Positions 1 through 55,464 are shown, counted from the first letter of the stretch. The stretch is 64,000 nucleotides of DNA from Amorphochlora amoebiformis (GCA_054601695.1 BAAHQB010000480.1:1-64000), one strand, 5' to 3'. Translations and numbers: made by a program. The notes: generated by a model from the sequence alone, not told the origin.

Positions 1-14185
<14,185 letters not shown>

Positions 14186-14388
14186 GGAGCCGCAAATCCC
14201 TGCCTTCGGATAACTTATTAGTGGTTATCAAGGTAATAATTATTATTATCTTCACATATTGAGGTTTGTATATCGATATAAATCAGATTTGATATATGAA
14301 ACGGAAATATTGAACACGTGTACGGAGAGAAAGGGAAAATGATACTAACTTTTCGGCTCCGCCTTCAACCCAAAGCAAGGGAAGCAAG
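14186..14388. promoter_or_regulatory. Putative bidirectional promoter, CCDC22 / KRI1
   Basis: Only 203 bp separate the two divergent start codons. The stretch is free of microsatellite, unlike nearly everything around it. A CACGTG palindrome lies at 14315-14320 and an AT-rich core at about 14228-14295. A short upstream ORF of 15-16 codons begins at 14338 and overlaps the KRI1 start region. The promoter role is inferred from geometry. Confidence 0.6.
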
Positions 14389-40149
<25,761 letters not shown>

Positions 40150-41153
40150 TGAGTGTGTCTCAGCATCTTGGAACCATCACAGGGTCTAGAGTATCACCTT
40201 TTCTAATTAAACAACGATCAATACTTCAAGTCTTTCTACAGGTGTTACGAGTAGTCTCTAGAGTGTTGCGAATGGTGTAAGATGAGAGATATTAAAGAAT
40301 AGATATAACAGATAATATCATAAGATAACTCGTATATCTGTATATCTACAAGATTATTTAAAATGTATTTAGTATAATCTAGATAATATGCAATATTTTG
40401 GCGAGGTTTCATTACGTAATTCTAGACTAGACTATATGCATATACAAGCATGTTACTACGAGTGCTAGTAGCTAAAGAAATACTAGTGTATAACACTCTA
40501 GATCATGATGATTTGATCGAATTTTTAAGTTTTAATAAATGCGTTGATTCTGGCAGTACTCGGTAGTAACTAAACTTCGAGGAGACATGATGTTAAAGCG
40601 TGACGTCACGCCATGTCACACAGTCAACCCTACGTAGGAAAGCTAGAGTACCCTTACGGCATGCAAAATCTAGAAAATTGGATGAATTATATGATACTCT
40701 AGTACGTGGGATCGAGATGATGACTCTACTCGTGATAACGGCGCGTAGACGACCTACAATTGAAGGTTTTCCGCGGCGTCGGCTGATAAATGTCGTTTTG
40801 CGAAACTCTTTCCCACCTTGGAATCACTGTTTAGTGCCGAAATTTGGGTGAAACTTTGCCTCATGCTGATGGTATATATGTGTCGTTTAGGTAATTTGTT
40901 TGCTTGGGTTCAGAGTATACTTTATATATTTCATGAGAATATATCTGTATATATGCATATTATTTGTATGTATGAATGCGTAAAGTAGTATTTGTATTCG
41001 TACGGTATTTAAATGATATAGATAAGAATATATGTATATATGTGTATAATATGAGAAATACGAATCATATATATATAATAAATGTATATATATATATATA
41101 TATATAACTTAGATATATATTATGTGGAGCTGAGTGGGTAAGACAGAATATAT

Positions 41154-41189
<36 letters not shown>

Positions 41190-41199
41190 ACTTAGAATA
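40150..41199. other. Tail-to-tail intergenic region between KRI1 and the 95-residue gene
   Basis: About 1 kb, of which 40150-40900 is free of microsatellite and unusually complex for this window. It should hold both 3' ends. AATAAA at 40533-40538 could serve KRI1 polyadenylation. A short plus-strand frame at 40600-40851 shows no recognisable motif. I see no RNA gene. Confidence 0.6.
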
Positions 41200-41265
41200 T
41201 TATGTGGAGCTGAGAGGGTAAGACAGAAACGGGGACAGAATATGTATGTATATATATATATACAT

Positions 41266-41311
<46 letters not shown>

Positions 41312-41546
41312 GCTAAATCGTACGTAAGAGTATATACCCACAAGATTTGTTTTTTGCATAAATGAATAAAAAAATAGGAAAATATGTACTAAAATTCATA
41401 CGTACATATATATAAATATATACCGTAATAGATATAATATATATATATATATATATATGTAATATATATATATATGTATATATATACATATACCCAATTT
41501 GTGAGGGACATTGTAGAGTGGAATGCCTACCATACGTATATATATA

Positions 41547-41584
<38 letters not shown>

Positions 41585-42110
41585 TTCGCGTATATAGACA
41601 CAACTATACACACACACATATATATATATATATGTATATATTATTTGTATATCTATATAAGTGGACATACATAGTCTTTATATACATATACATATATATT
41701 GATCTCCTATCGAAGTCCTATGTGCAAATATACAGATATACATATATGCACATATTAAAATACATATATATATATATATAACACATATATACATACATAT
41801 ATATATATATATACATATAGATATGTTATACAATTTGTATATCTAAATAATACACAAAGTTATACGTACCCAGCGAGTACATACATACATATGTGAATAT
41901 TTAAATAATGTACAAAGTTATATATACCCTGCGAGTACATACTTATATATATATTTAAATAATATACAAAGTTACTTATGTATATATGAAATAATATACA
42001 AAGTTACTGATGTATATATTTAAATATACAAAGTTATACATACCCTGCGAGTACATAAATATGTACATATTTTAAATAACATTCCAAGTTATGCATACTC
42101 TGCGAGTACA

Positions 42111-42143
<33 letters not shown>

Positions 42144-42520
42144 TTAAATAAATAATATATATAAAGTTATACATGCTTATGTAGATATTTAAGTAATATA
42201 CAAAGTTATATATACCCTGCGGCATACTTATAGTTTGTTGATAGATAGTCCGGATTGGTTGGATTCGTTGCTGCGAGACCGCGATTATGGACTTTTTCAC
42301 CTTAAAATATTTGAATTTATGCATATGTTTGTAAGTGCAAATGAATGTACTATATTTATAGATGTATATTGTATGTATTTGTTTATGTGTTTTTTTATGC
42401 ATAATATATGTATATATATACACACATATAGCATTTATGTGTTCTTTTATGCATAATGTATATATATATATATACACACACATATAGCATTTATGTATAG
42501 CATATATATATATATATATT

Positions 42521-42552
<32 letters not shown>

Positions 42553-42744
42553 GCATATATATATATATATACATATAGCATTCGTGCTGAGAGATGACGA
42601 CTATGGACTTTTTTACCTTAGCATGTTTGAATTTATGCATATGTAAGTGCAGATGAATGTATTATATTTATATATGTATATACGCATGCATTTGTTTATG
42701 TATGTTTTTGTTTCTATATATATTAGTGCAAATACGTATACACA

Positions 42745-42785
<41 letters not shown>

Positions 42786-42813
42786 CACTATTTATATATA
42801 TATATATATTTTT

Positions 42814-42845
<32 letters not shown>

Positions 42846-43062
42846 AAATGAATATATATATATATATATCTTATATATATATATATATATATTTGTATAT
42901 ATATATATATTATATCTTCTACACCTTCAGGAGCCGATATGTCGATAAATTGGGATCCCTATAAAATATATATATATATATTTATATGCACATATATATA
43001 TATATATATATATACATACAAACACATGCACATATATACATACATATATATATTTATATATG

Positions 43063-43116
<54 letters not shown>

Positions 43117-43626
43117 GGTTTCGAGTTTGGATTAAGTAATACTACGATATGTTATATATCCGAGCTACATATATCTACATATCTACATATTAGATATATG
43201 CAGATGTGTAAATATGTACAAAAACTAATATACATATATATATATATACGCCTTAAGTATTCAATAGTAAATACTAAATGCATATATATATATATATATA
43301 TATCAATGTATAAATATATCTATAAGCAAATATGTTCATAAATATATATACATTAATATTTACATATTTTTACCTTAAATGTCACTGAATGTTCACTAGG
43401 ACTCTCATTAGCCCGGTCAGGCGCTTCAGAGGAAGGAAATAGTGACCTATATACGTACACACACACACATATATATATATGTATACCTGAACAGTTTATT
43501 TATAACACTTGTACATGTTTTTACCCTTATATATATGTAATATATATATATATATGTAATATATATATATATATATATGTAATATATATATATATATATA
43601 TGTATGTAATATATATATATATATAC

Positions 43627-43680
<54 letters not shown>

Positions 43681-43734
43681 CCGCATTCTGTCCATTGGTG
43701 AGCTGTCCAAAGGGTTTATTTCAGGATCCGTCAT
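41200..43734 (-). CDS. Unknown 95-residue protein, six exons
   Basis: Exons: 43734-43682, 43446-43374, 42958-42925, 42300-42216, 41526-41494, 41209-41200. They sum to 288 bp (95 codons plus TAA) with all phases agreeing and typical GTATAT/GTAAAA donors and TATAG or TTAAG acceptors. The protein starts [17 protein letters not shown], is polar with a Ser/Pro-rich first half ([16 protein letters not shown]), and has no membrane segment. Near the C-terminus [14 protein letters not shown] and then HSTLQCP loosely resemble the YxTTNxxYGxxxPTxxxxP pattern of small ciliary microtubule inner proteins (PIERCE type). That link is a guess. The frame is tail-to-tail with KRI1. The tiny last exon is the weakest call. 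Confidence 0.72.
41840..42130 (-). repeat. Five or six copies of the 95-residue gene's exon 4 donor edge
   Basis: Units near 41846, 41907, 41968, 42000, 42026 and 42080 repeat (minus strand) ACTCGCAGGGTATATATAAC, then TTTGTAYATTATTTAAATA. This matches the end of exon 42216-42300 (GCCGCAGGGTATATATAACT) and its intron start. A classic downstream exon-edge array. Confidence 0.88.
42575..42655 (-). repeat. Upstream copy of exon 4 5' part
   Basis: On the minus strand, ATGCATAAATTCAAACATGC then TAAGGTAAAAAAGTCCATAG repeats the acceptor and start of exon 42216-42300 with several substitutions. Confidence 0.85.
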
Positions 43735-43869
43735 CTTACGCTCTGATGTACACGTATATATCTATTCATACATATGTATATATCTATTAATACATATGTA
43801 TATATCTAACATATGTGTAGCTCTATATTCATATATGTATATATATATATTATATTATATATATATATA

Positions 43870-43925
43870 TATATATACGTCCAAATGGTTTATGTGAGGA
43901 TCCGTCATCTTGCACTCTGCTATAT
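43870..43925 (-). repeat. Upstream copy of the 95-residue gene's first exon start
   Basis: Plus-strand GTGAGGATCCGTCATCTTGC, then ACTCTG, repeats the start-codon area (CAGGATCCGTCATCTTAC, then GCTCTG). The copy includes the ATG but reads to a stop after few codons. Confidence 0.8.
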
Positions 43926-44004
43926 GCATACGTATCTATTCATACATATGTATATATCTATTAATACATATGTGTATATCTATATACACATACATACATA
44001 TATT

Positions 44005-44041
<37 letters not shown>

Positions 44042-44112
44042 ATACGCCTGTTTTAATTACATCGAAGATACAATTTATGCTAATTTATACCGTTTAATTT
44101 ATACAATTACTC

Positions 44113-44146
<34 letters not shown>

Positions 44147-44233
44147 CTGTAAATAAATGTGTGTGTGTGATAAATGTGTGTATATGTGTATATATGTGTG
44201 TGTGTATATGTACCGATGTATACGTATGTACAT

Positions 44234-44296
<63 letters not shown>

Positions 44297-44427
44297 TGCA
44301 ACTGTCACATTTTGTAAGATCTTGGTATGTACACATATCTAGTACAAATATACACATATACATATATACACATATATACATTATGTGTAATATACATATC
44401 TACATATATGTATGTATCCTATAGATA

Positions 44428-44462
44428 TCACTGGACTATTTATATATATGTATACAATATGT

Positions 44463-44493
<31 letters not shown>

Positions 44494-44526
44494 AATTATA
44501 TATTATATATATATGTATATGTACAT

Positions 44527-44562
<36 letters not shown>

Positions 44563-44643
44563 CATTTATATACTATTTGACCTCTTTTCCTCTCAGGCGC
44601 TGTCACCGAAGGCTAAGGATTAAGAATAGCTAGGGTTATATAC

Positions 44644-44701
<58 letters not shown>

Positions 44702-44810
44702 TTATACGTACATATATACATATATATATATATATACATATATACATATATAAATTGATTCATACGAATAAATACATATATATATATATGTGTACATATA
44801 TAATTTTATA

Positions 44811-44842
<32 letters not shown>

Positions 44843-44908
44843 CATACATACATAATATATGCATATATCCATATGTATGTATATATACATATACACACTC
44901 ATATGTAT

Positions 44909-44942
<34 letters not shown>

Positions 44943-45398
44943 GTACGAACACACTCACATATGCATATATATATTATATATATTATGTATGTATATATAT
45001 ATATATATATACATATATATACCAAGAGTAATGGTGGAGGATATGTATATATATATATATACATATATATATACATATATATATATATTATATATATATA
45101 CATATATAATATATACCAAAAGTAACGGTCGTTCAGCTGGAAGCGAAAAGGGTTCGGAAGCCAACTCATGATTCATTGCTACCCGGAGGGAAGTCTATAT
45201 ATACACACACATCTATATATATATATATGTTCTATAGTTTGTACGTATATGTATGGAAGTATGTATATTTTATGTCTGTGCGTGTGTGTATGAATGTATG
45301 TATGTGTATGTATGTCATTATGTATGTATCTCTGTGTATGTATATGAATTTTTAGATGTACAAGGTAAGCAAGGTGAATATTATACATACATTATATC

Positions 45399-45429
<31 letters not shown>

Positions 45430-45574
45430 TATATACTTCTCTAGGCTTGAGTTCACTGTAGACTGCAGGGGCGACGTTCGGAAATGTGATGTATACAGAA
45501 CCCTATATGATATATATATATATATACATATATATACATATATATATATATATAAATATATATGTGTGTATATG

Positions 45575-45624
<50 letters not shown>

Positions 45625-45700
45625 TAAATATGTATCCATGGGCGACATTCGGAAATGTGATGTATAGAACCCTATATGATATATGTATATAATGTCTATA

Positions 45701-45742
<42 letters not shown>

Positions 45743-45784
45743 GATGTATATAGAACCCTGTGTACAAAATACGTATATATATAT

Positions 45785-45842
<58 letters not shown>

Positions 45843-45925
45843 GGGCGACGTTCGAAAATGTGTTGGATACAGAATCCTAAATAGAATACATGTGTAAATG
45901 CGCATATATATATATATATATGTTG

Positions 45926-45969
<44 letters not shown>

Positions 45970-45971
45970 GC

Positions 45972-46002
<31 letters not shown>

Positions 46003-46201
46003 TATAAACGAGGGAGCGACGTTCGAAAATATGATATATAGAGAACTCTATATACAATATATATATATAAAAAAAATATATACATACGTACATACATGTG
46101 TATATGTAATATATATATATATATATAAATATATTTATATATATATATATATATGAATATTTGTAAATATTTTATATATCATAAACACACACACACACAC
46201 A

Positions 46202-46248
<47 letters not shown>

Positions 46249-46566
46249 TAGTACGCAGGTATCAATATTACGCATACAGATTCCTACATATATATGTGTA
46301 TGTGTACAAAAGTGTATGTATATATGTCTATGTATTACGACGAACATATATATATATATATTATATATATATATGTACATATTTGCAAAAATATATGTAT
46401 GTATATGTATATATGTGTATATATATGTATATATGTATATACACATATATATATATATATATACCTTGGAGACGTCAAACTCCTGTTCATATTTCCCGTT
46501 CTCGAGAGACAATAAATCGGGCGCATAGAACTTTTGCGCACTTTTCTATAAAAATGGTATATTTGA

Positions 46567-46597
<31 letters not shown>

Positions 46598-46753
46598 TAT
46601 ATATATTCATATTTCCAGTTCTCGAGAGACAATAAATCGGGGGCATAGAACTTAGCGCATTTTTCTATACAAATGGTATATTTGAATATATACATATATA
46701 TATATATATATAATATATGCATATATATATATATGCATATATACACACGTATG

Positions 46754-46789
<36 letters not shown>

Positions 46790-47043
46790 GTACATACACA
46801 CACGTATGAAATATATGTATGTATATATACATACACATATATACATATATATATATATATATTATATATATATATTTGTATAGTCATATTTTCCCTTCTC
46901 GAGGCATAATATCTTTGTGCTTTTTGTTTATATATATATATGGGATATATGTAAATATGTATATATGAACATATATATATTATATATATATATACATATA
47001 TATTTGTATATATATATATATATATATGAACATATATATATAC

Positions 47044-47092
<49 letters not shown>

Positions 47093-47145
47093 GTTCATAT
47101 TTTCCCTCCCGAGAGAACCTTTCGCATTTTTCATATACAAATATG

Positions 47146-47194
<49 letters not shown>

Positions 47195-47313
47195 GATATT
47201 CCTTTTGTCAATTGACAATAATCGGGCGTAAACGTCTGCGCACTTTTCTACATATATGTATATATATATGTATATTTACATATATATAAATATAAATACA
47301 TAATGCAAGTATA

Positions 47314-47373
<60 letters not shown>

Positions 47374-47488
47374 TAAGTACATATATATATATTATATATA
47401 ATACCTTTTCACCCTTAAAACATGCAGCGAACCCCTTTAAGAGCACTGCTAGATGTTTAATTATCACCCTATATATATATATATTTAC

Positions 47489-47520
<32 letters not shown>

Positions 47521-49316
47521 CAATCTATATATATATACATATATAAAAACATACATATACAATATCCTAACTCTAACCTAACCCTAAGCCTAGCGCTAAC
47601 CCTAACCCTAACCCTAATGAGTTTTATGATACCTTGAGTCTTCCTTTGTTTCATGCACTACGCTACCCGTACAAATCCTAACCCTAACCCTAACCCTAAC
47701 CCCAACCCTAGTGGTAACCCTAACCCTAACCCTAACCCTAATGAGTGTAATGATACCTTGGGTCTAATCTTTGTTTCATGCACTGCGCTGCCCGTACGAA
47801 TCCTAACCCTAACCTAACCCTAACCCTAACCAAACCCTAACCCTAACCAAACCCTAACCCTAACCCTAACGCTAGCCCTAGCGCCAACCCTAATCCTAAC
47901 CCTACCTTGAGTCTTCCTTTGTTTCATGCACTACGCCACAAATCCTAACCCTAACCTAACCCTAACCCTAGCCCTAACTCTAACGTTAACCCTGACGCTA
48001 AACCTGCACTACGCTATCGGTACAAATCCTAACCCTAACCCTAACCCTAACCCTAATGAGTGTAATGATACCTTGAGTCTAACTTTTGTTTCATGCACTG
48101 CGCTGCCCGTACGAATCCTAACCCTAACCTAACCCTAACCCTAAACCTAACCTAACCGTAACCCTAACCAAACCCTAACCCTAACCCTAACGCTAGCCCT
48201 AGCGCCGACCCTAATCCTAACCCTAATGAGTGTTACGATACCTTGAGTCTAACCTTTGTTTCATGCACTACGCTACCCGTACAAATCCTAACCCTAACCT
48301 AACCCTAACCCTAACCTAACCCTAACCCTAACCTAACCCTAACCCTAACCTAACTAACCCTAACCTAACCCTAACCCTAACCCTAACCCTAACCCTAACC
48401 CTAACCCTAGTGAGTGTTATGATACCTTGAGTCTTCCTTTGTTTCATGCACTACGCTACCCGTACAAATTCTAACCCTAACCTAACCCTAACCCTAATGA
48501 GTGTTATGATACCTTGAGTCTTCCTTTGTTTCATGCACTACGCTACCCGTACAAATCCTAACCCTAACCTAACCCTAACCCTAACCTAACCCTAACCCTA
48601 ACCCTAACCCTAACCCTAACCCTAACCCTAACCCTAACCCTAACCCTAATGAGTGTTATGATACCTTGAGTCTTCCTTTGTTTCATGCACTACGCTACCC
48701 GTACGAATCCTAACCCTAACCTAACCCTAACCCTAACCTAACCCTAACCCTAACCTAACCCTAACCCTAACCCTAACCCTAACCCTAACCCTAACCCTAA
48801 TAAGTGTTATGATACCTTGAGTCTTCCTTTGTTTCATGCACTACGCTACCAGTACGAATCCTAACCCTAACCTAACCCTAACCCTAACCTAACCCTAACC
48901 CTAACCTAACCCTAACCCTAACCCTAACCCTAACCCTAACCCTAATGAGTGTTATGAAACCTTGAGTCTTCCTTTGTTTCATGCACTACGCTACCCGTAC
49001 AAATCCTAACCCTAACCTAACCCTAACCCTAACCTAACCCTAACCCTAACCTAACCCTAACCCTAACCCTAACCCTAATGAGTGTTATGATACCTTGAGT
49101 CTTCCTTTGTTTCATGCACTACGCTACCCGTACAAATTCTGTAAACTCTTCGCCAAGATGTACGAAATACCTTAAAAAAGTTGGGAATTAGTGCTGTTGT
49201 TAGATGTTTGCTGTTGTTAGATGTTTACTGTTGTCAGATGTTTATTATAAGTTGATATATGTATATATTATATATATATATATATGTATGTATATATATA
49301 TATATTATATACATAT

Positions 49317-49347
<31 letters not shown>

Positions 49348-49593
49348 ATATGTATATCACACAAACACAAACATAGACATATTTATTTCCGAATACACAC
49401 ATATTCATATCCATATTTCCTCCCACATATATACACCATACATATACACATTTATAAAATATATATCTATCTATATATACATATATATATAAATAAGTTT
49501 ATATATATACATAACACAAACCCAAACACACATATTAATTTTAAATTATAAACATATTCATACCCATATTTCCCCACATATATAACATAAATC

Positions 49594-49626
<33 letters not shown>

Positions 49627-49922
49627 TCCAGTCAATATATTACTTCCGGAGCTCTCATAACAAAAAAGTCGGCTGCCGAAATTTTCCATAAAATGTCGTG
49701 CGCCTATGATAAAATTTAGGTTAGTTGGGCTAGTGTTAGACGTTTTAAACAAAATATCGTAATGATATATATATATATGTATATATATATATATGTATAT
49801 ATTTACATATGTTCGTTTATATATGCATATTGTATAAATAAATAGAAATGTATAAATAGTAGGAAAGACAACTATATTTATACATATAACTCTGTATATA
49901 AATATATCAAAAAAAATGTACA

Positions 49923-49989
<67 letters not shown>

Positions 49990-50514
49990 CATAATATATA
50001 TATATACATATATATGATAGAATCTAATCTTAGTTTGGCTAGGGTTAGGCCTAAATTAGAATTAGGATTAGTATTTCCGTTCACCTTAGGGTTATCAATA
50101 CAGGGTTAGGGTTACGGTTAGGGTTGCTTGAGTTAGGGTTAAGGTTAGGGTTAGATTCGAGTTAGGGTTAGCGTTAGGTTTAGGGTTAGGATCAGATTAT
50201 TCAGCATGTCTTAGTTCGAGGACCATTGACTCAGTTAGGGTAAGGGTTAGGGTTAGGGTTAGCTTTAGGGTTTGAGCTAGGGTTAACTTAATAATTGGGG
50301 TTAGAATTGGGATTATTGGTATATTTGAACGGATAGGTTTAAATTTAGCTTTGGGAAGGTTTTGAGCTTGGGGTTATTATACATACATTTGTAAATATGT
50401 ATATATGTCCTTGTATTTATTTTCATATAATATATGTATATATATATATATATATATATGTGCGTGTGTGTGTACATTATACATTAAAACGTTATATGTT
50501 TTATTATATTATAT

Positions 50515-50553
<39 letters not shown>

Positions 50554-51375
50554 TTATATATATTATTTCTTATATCTTAAGAAAGATATACATGTACACA
50601 AACAAACGCGGTTAGGGTTAGAGTTGACGTTATAAGTGGCATTAGATGGGTTAATTTTTTTAAAAAATCGGCAATTTTTTAAAAGACGGCTATTCTTAAA
50701 AAAGCGGCAATTCTTAAAAAAAACGGCAATTTTAGGATTAGAGTTGGAGCTAAGGCTCTACTTAGGGTTCAGGCTATAGTTACGAATTTCTGATAATTTT
50801 CCAGTTAGGGCTAAGGGTAGGGTTAGAGTTACTGTTCGGTTTTAGATCCAGAATTAGGGTTTAGGTTAAAACGTAGACTTGGAATAAGATTAGGGTTAGG
50901 GTTAGGGATAGGGATACAAGTAGAATCGGAGTTAGGGTTAAGGTTAGGGTTAGGGTTAGGGTTAGAGTTAATAGTGTTACCAACATGGGCAAAAAAAGAT
51001 ATGGTTAGAGTAACGGTTAGGGTTAAGAGGATTAGGGTTACGAGTTAGGATAAAACATTTGGTTGCTTCAAACCTTAGTAATAATCCTAACCCTAACCCT
51101 AACCCTAACCCTAACCCTAACCTTCCCAACCCCAACCCTAACCCTAACTACAAGGATTAACAAACGAAAACCCTACCCTAACTTTAATAACCCTGCCGAG
51201 AACCCTAACCCTAACCCTAACTATAACTCCGACCATTACTAACTCTAACCCCGACCGTTACATCAGACTATGTATAAATGTAGGTATATATATATATATA
51301 TATGTATATACATATATTTATATAAATAACATAGCCTGATATTTTACAGATTTAGGTTGGAACTTATATATATAT

Positions 51376-51407
<32 letters not shown>

Positions 51408-51513
51408 GATATACCTCTTTGTGCTGACAGAAATCATGGACCATGTCTGGGATTAGAATTAGGGTTAGATATATTTACATATCTAATATGCAGATATATA
51501 CATACATATACAT

Positions 51514-51561
<48 letters not shown>

Positions 51562-51655
51562 AACCTTGTATATCACGAACCAAGGTTAAGGTGGGGATTA
51601 GAATTGGGGTTAGATATATGTACATATCTAATATGCATATATCTATCTATCTATC

Positions 51656-51686
<31 letters not shown>

Positions 51687-52096
51687 CATATATATGTAGA
51701 AATCATAAACCAATCTAGAGTTTAAGGTGGGCATTAGAATTAGGGTTATATATTTAACATATCCAATATACAGATACATATATACATATATATATATACA
51801 TTATATATATATATAGAAATTGTAAACCAAGTTTAGGGTTAAGGTGGGGATTAGAATTAGCGTTAGATGTGTGTACATATAATACGCGCATATATATATA
51901 TATATATATATACGTATATATATATATATTTGCATATGATATGTATATATATATATATGTATAAATATTTAATGTACATACATGTGTATATAATCTTTTC
52001 ATATATGAATATATATATATATATTTATATATATAAGTATATATATATATATACATCCCAGAAAAAAAAAAAAACCCTAAAAAAGTTAATCTATAC

Positions 52097-52137
<41 letters not shown>

Positions 52138-52516
52138 ACATATCTAATTACATATCTATAAATAGATCATCAGGATTAGTGTTCTAGTTCATGAATATAA
52201 AAGGCAAGAGAAAAAAGGAAAAAAATCCCAAGGCTGCATAAAAGCCGAAAAATTAATTAATTTTTCGGCTTTCGGAACTTACTTTTCTCGATTTCCAGAA
52301 ACAACGCAGGCTCAAGCAAGTGGAAAAAAAAAAAACAACAACACGTAGACTACAATAAAGCCGAAAAATTAATTATTTTTTTATTTTTCGGAATTACGTT
52401 TCTCGATTTCCAGGAGCACCGCAGGGTCAGACTGTGACACAGCATGAGCCAGGTATCTACATTAGGTTTAGGGTATGTCAGATAAAAAATATAAATAAAT
52501 AAATATATATATATAT

Positions 52517-52548
<32 letters not shown>

Positions 52549-52727
52549 TATAGATATGTATATGATAAAATACTTGCTGTTATTGAGTGCAGCCCATGTG
52601 CCGAATAACCCTCCGATTCCTATATATATATATATATATATATATTACATATATATATATATATATATACATATATAAAGATAAAGTACCTATTGTGTGG
52701 ATCACATTCTCCTTTTCATCCAGAATC

Positions 52728-52769
<42 letters not shown>

Positions 52770-52914
52770 CATATATATATGTAGATATATCTACTTGCAT
52801 ATATATATATATGTGTATATATATAATAGTAATAGTAAATAATTGCAATAATAAGAAGTAATATAAATAATGTTAATTATATAGATATATATATATATAT
52901 ATATATAGTATGTA

Positions 52915-52952
<38 letters not shown>

Positions 52953-53045
52953 AATATATATTTATACTTATATTTGTATTATATTGTAAGAAATATACGT
53001 ATTTGCAACATCTCTTCCCACAAAGTACTAAACTTGTTAAAATAC

Positions 53046-53095
<50 letters not shown>

Positions 53096-53221
53096 GTACA
53101 TTTATATATGTATATAACTATATATATATATATACATTTATATCTAAATATCTGTATATACATGTACATCAATAACATAGAATGACAATATTAAATATAC
53201 ATATTATATTTTATATATATC

Positions 53222-53253
<32 letters not shown>

Positions 53254-53405
53254 CATACATATATATATACATACATACATATATATATACCTGCAACATC
53301 CCTTGCATCACATAGTACATCTTTGTCTTCGAACAAGGAACCTATAACATACACACATGTATGTATATATTCTAAACATATGTATGACAATATATCTATG
53401 TATAG

Positions 53406-53439
<34 letters not shown>

Positions 53440-53653
53440 GTATAGATATATCTATGTTTAGATATGTAGATATCTATTTTTAACCTTTTCTTCATGAGAT
53501 ACTGCTAATCGCTTTTGAGCAAGGAGATGTCTTTGAAGGTGGTTTGGAATTTTGTCCCTAATATATACATACATATATATATATATATACATATATATAT
53601 TACAGGTTAATATTTACGTACAAAACAGTAATAATATATATATATATATATAA

Positions 53654-53686
<33 letters not shown>

Positions 53687-53774
53687 TTATATATATATAT
53701 GTATATAGTGTATATACATATACATAATATGTATGAATAAATAGTTAAGGATGAGTATATGTCTTGAAAGATAT

Positions 53775-53837
<63 letters not shown>

Positions 53838-53979
53838 TAATATGTATGAATAAATAGCTAAGGATGGATATATGTCTTGAAAGATATGCATGTGTATGTG
53901 TATATATGTGTATATATATATATATAATATGTACATATTATGTATGAATAAATAGCTAAGGATGGATATATGTCTTGAA

Positions 53980-54014
<35 letters not shown>

Positions 54015-54159
54015 GTACATATTATGTATGAATAAATAGCTAAGGATGAGTATATGTCTGGAAAGATTGTATACAATACAAGTGTTTATTCATAACGTAT
54101 TCCTAAATACATATACAGTACACACATATGAATGAATATGTATGTATATATATATCTAC

Positions 54160-54193
<34 letters not shown>

Positions 54194-54308
54194 GAATATA
54201 TATATATATATAACATATATATATATATATATAATATAGATATATTTTCTACCATATCTCAATCTGAGAAATGACTTCTTTCGATGTGACCTGATGACAC
54301 ACACACAT

Positions 54309-54390
<82 letters not shown>

Positions 54391-54690
54391 CACACACAAT
54401 ATATATATATATATATATATAAATATTTGCATAAAAACCATATACATATAAGTATATATATAAATATATAACTATATATATATATATATGTAGTATATAT
54501 ATGTAGTATATATATATACATATTTATATATATGTAGTATATATATATATATATATATATAAACATATCTAGAAATCGTAGCTTGTTATCAGGTTCAACT
54601 AACCCCCTTATTTATATACACATACACACACATCCGCATACATAGAGTTATAAGTAAAGTATATTAATATATGTATGTATATGGAAATAC

Positions 54691-54732
<42 letters not shown>

Positions 54733-54845
54733 TTATAAATGTACGTATATAGAATAGAATATGTTATATATATATATATATATACATATGTATACATATA
54801 CATACATATATATATATATATATATATGTATTTGTGTATATATAC

Positions 54846-54890
<45 letters not shown>

Positions 54891-54953
54891 TATATATATA
54901 TAATATATTTTCTAAACTACCCCCCAATCTAAACTAACACATGTACACACATC

Positions 54954-54994
<41 letters not shown>

Positions 54995-54995
54995 C

Positions 54996-55028
<33 letters not shown>

Positions 55029-55229
55029 TAGAATATATAAATATATATATATATATAGGTTTAACTAACCCCTTATCTAAACACACATATACACACATCC
55101 ATATATACATACACACACACACATATATACATATATATATATATATATATATGTATGCACGTATATAGGCTTAACCCTATCTAAAAACACACATATACAC
55201 ACATCCATGTATATATATCTATATATAGG

Positions 55230-55261
<32 letters not shown>

Positions 55262-55266
55262 AATTC

Positions 55267-55302
<36 letters not shown>

Positions 55303-55347
55303 GTATAGAAATAAAATAATTATACATATATACATATATATACAATA

Positions 55348-55386
<39 letters not shown>

Positions 55387-55396
55387 ATATATATAA

Positions 55397-55464
<68 letters not shown>

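Larger units (their letters stand above)
44428..51446 (-). other. Unknown helical gene, 3' exons
   Basis: [137 protein letters not shown], then VQ and stop. The character changes from helical to a more mixed, Pro-containing C-terminus. The exon 45502-45437 also has an open plus-strand frame ([16 protein letters not shown]), but the minus reading fits phase with both neighbours. Confidence 0.78.

Noticed and set aside
40600-40851. 83-codon plus-strand frame in the KRI1 downstream region
   Set aside because: No motif, no splice support, and a frame of this length is expected by chance in this non-repetitive 700-bp stretch.
42235-42456. Plus-strand frame [18 protein letters not shown] followed by a helix-like stretch
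   Set aside because: Looks protein-like, but the minus strand has matching acceptor, donor and phase with both neighbouring exons of the 95-residue gene, so this is the antisense shadow.
44590-44635. Plus-strand terminal exon ALSPKAKD followed by a stop after CTCTCAG
   Set aside because: Good acceptor, but no upstream plus-strand exon was found; the minus-strand exon [10 protein letters not shown] continues the long gene in phase.
45440-45490. Plus-strand frame [18 protein letters not shown]
   Set aside because: The minus-strand reading [18 protein letters not shown] agrees in phase with exons on both sides; the plus frame has no partners.
47560-49140. True chromosome end or subtelomere
   Set aside because: Telomere-like arrays are degenerate, interrupted, in both orientations, and flanked by in-phase exons on both sides, so they are interstitial and intronic.
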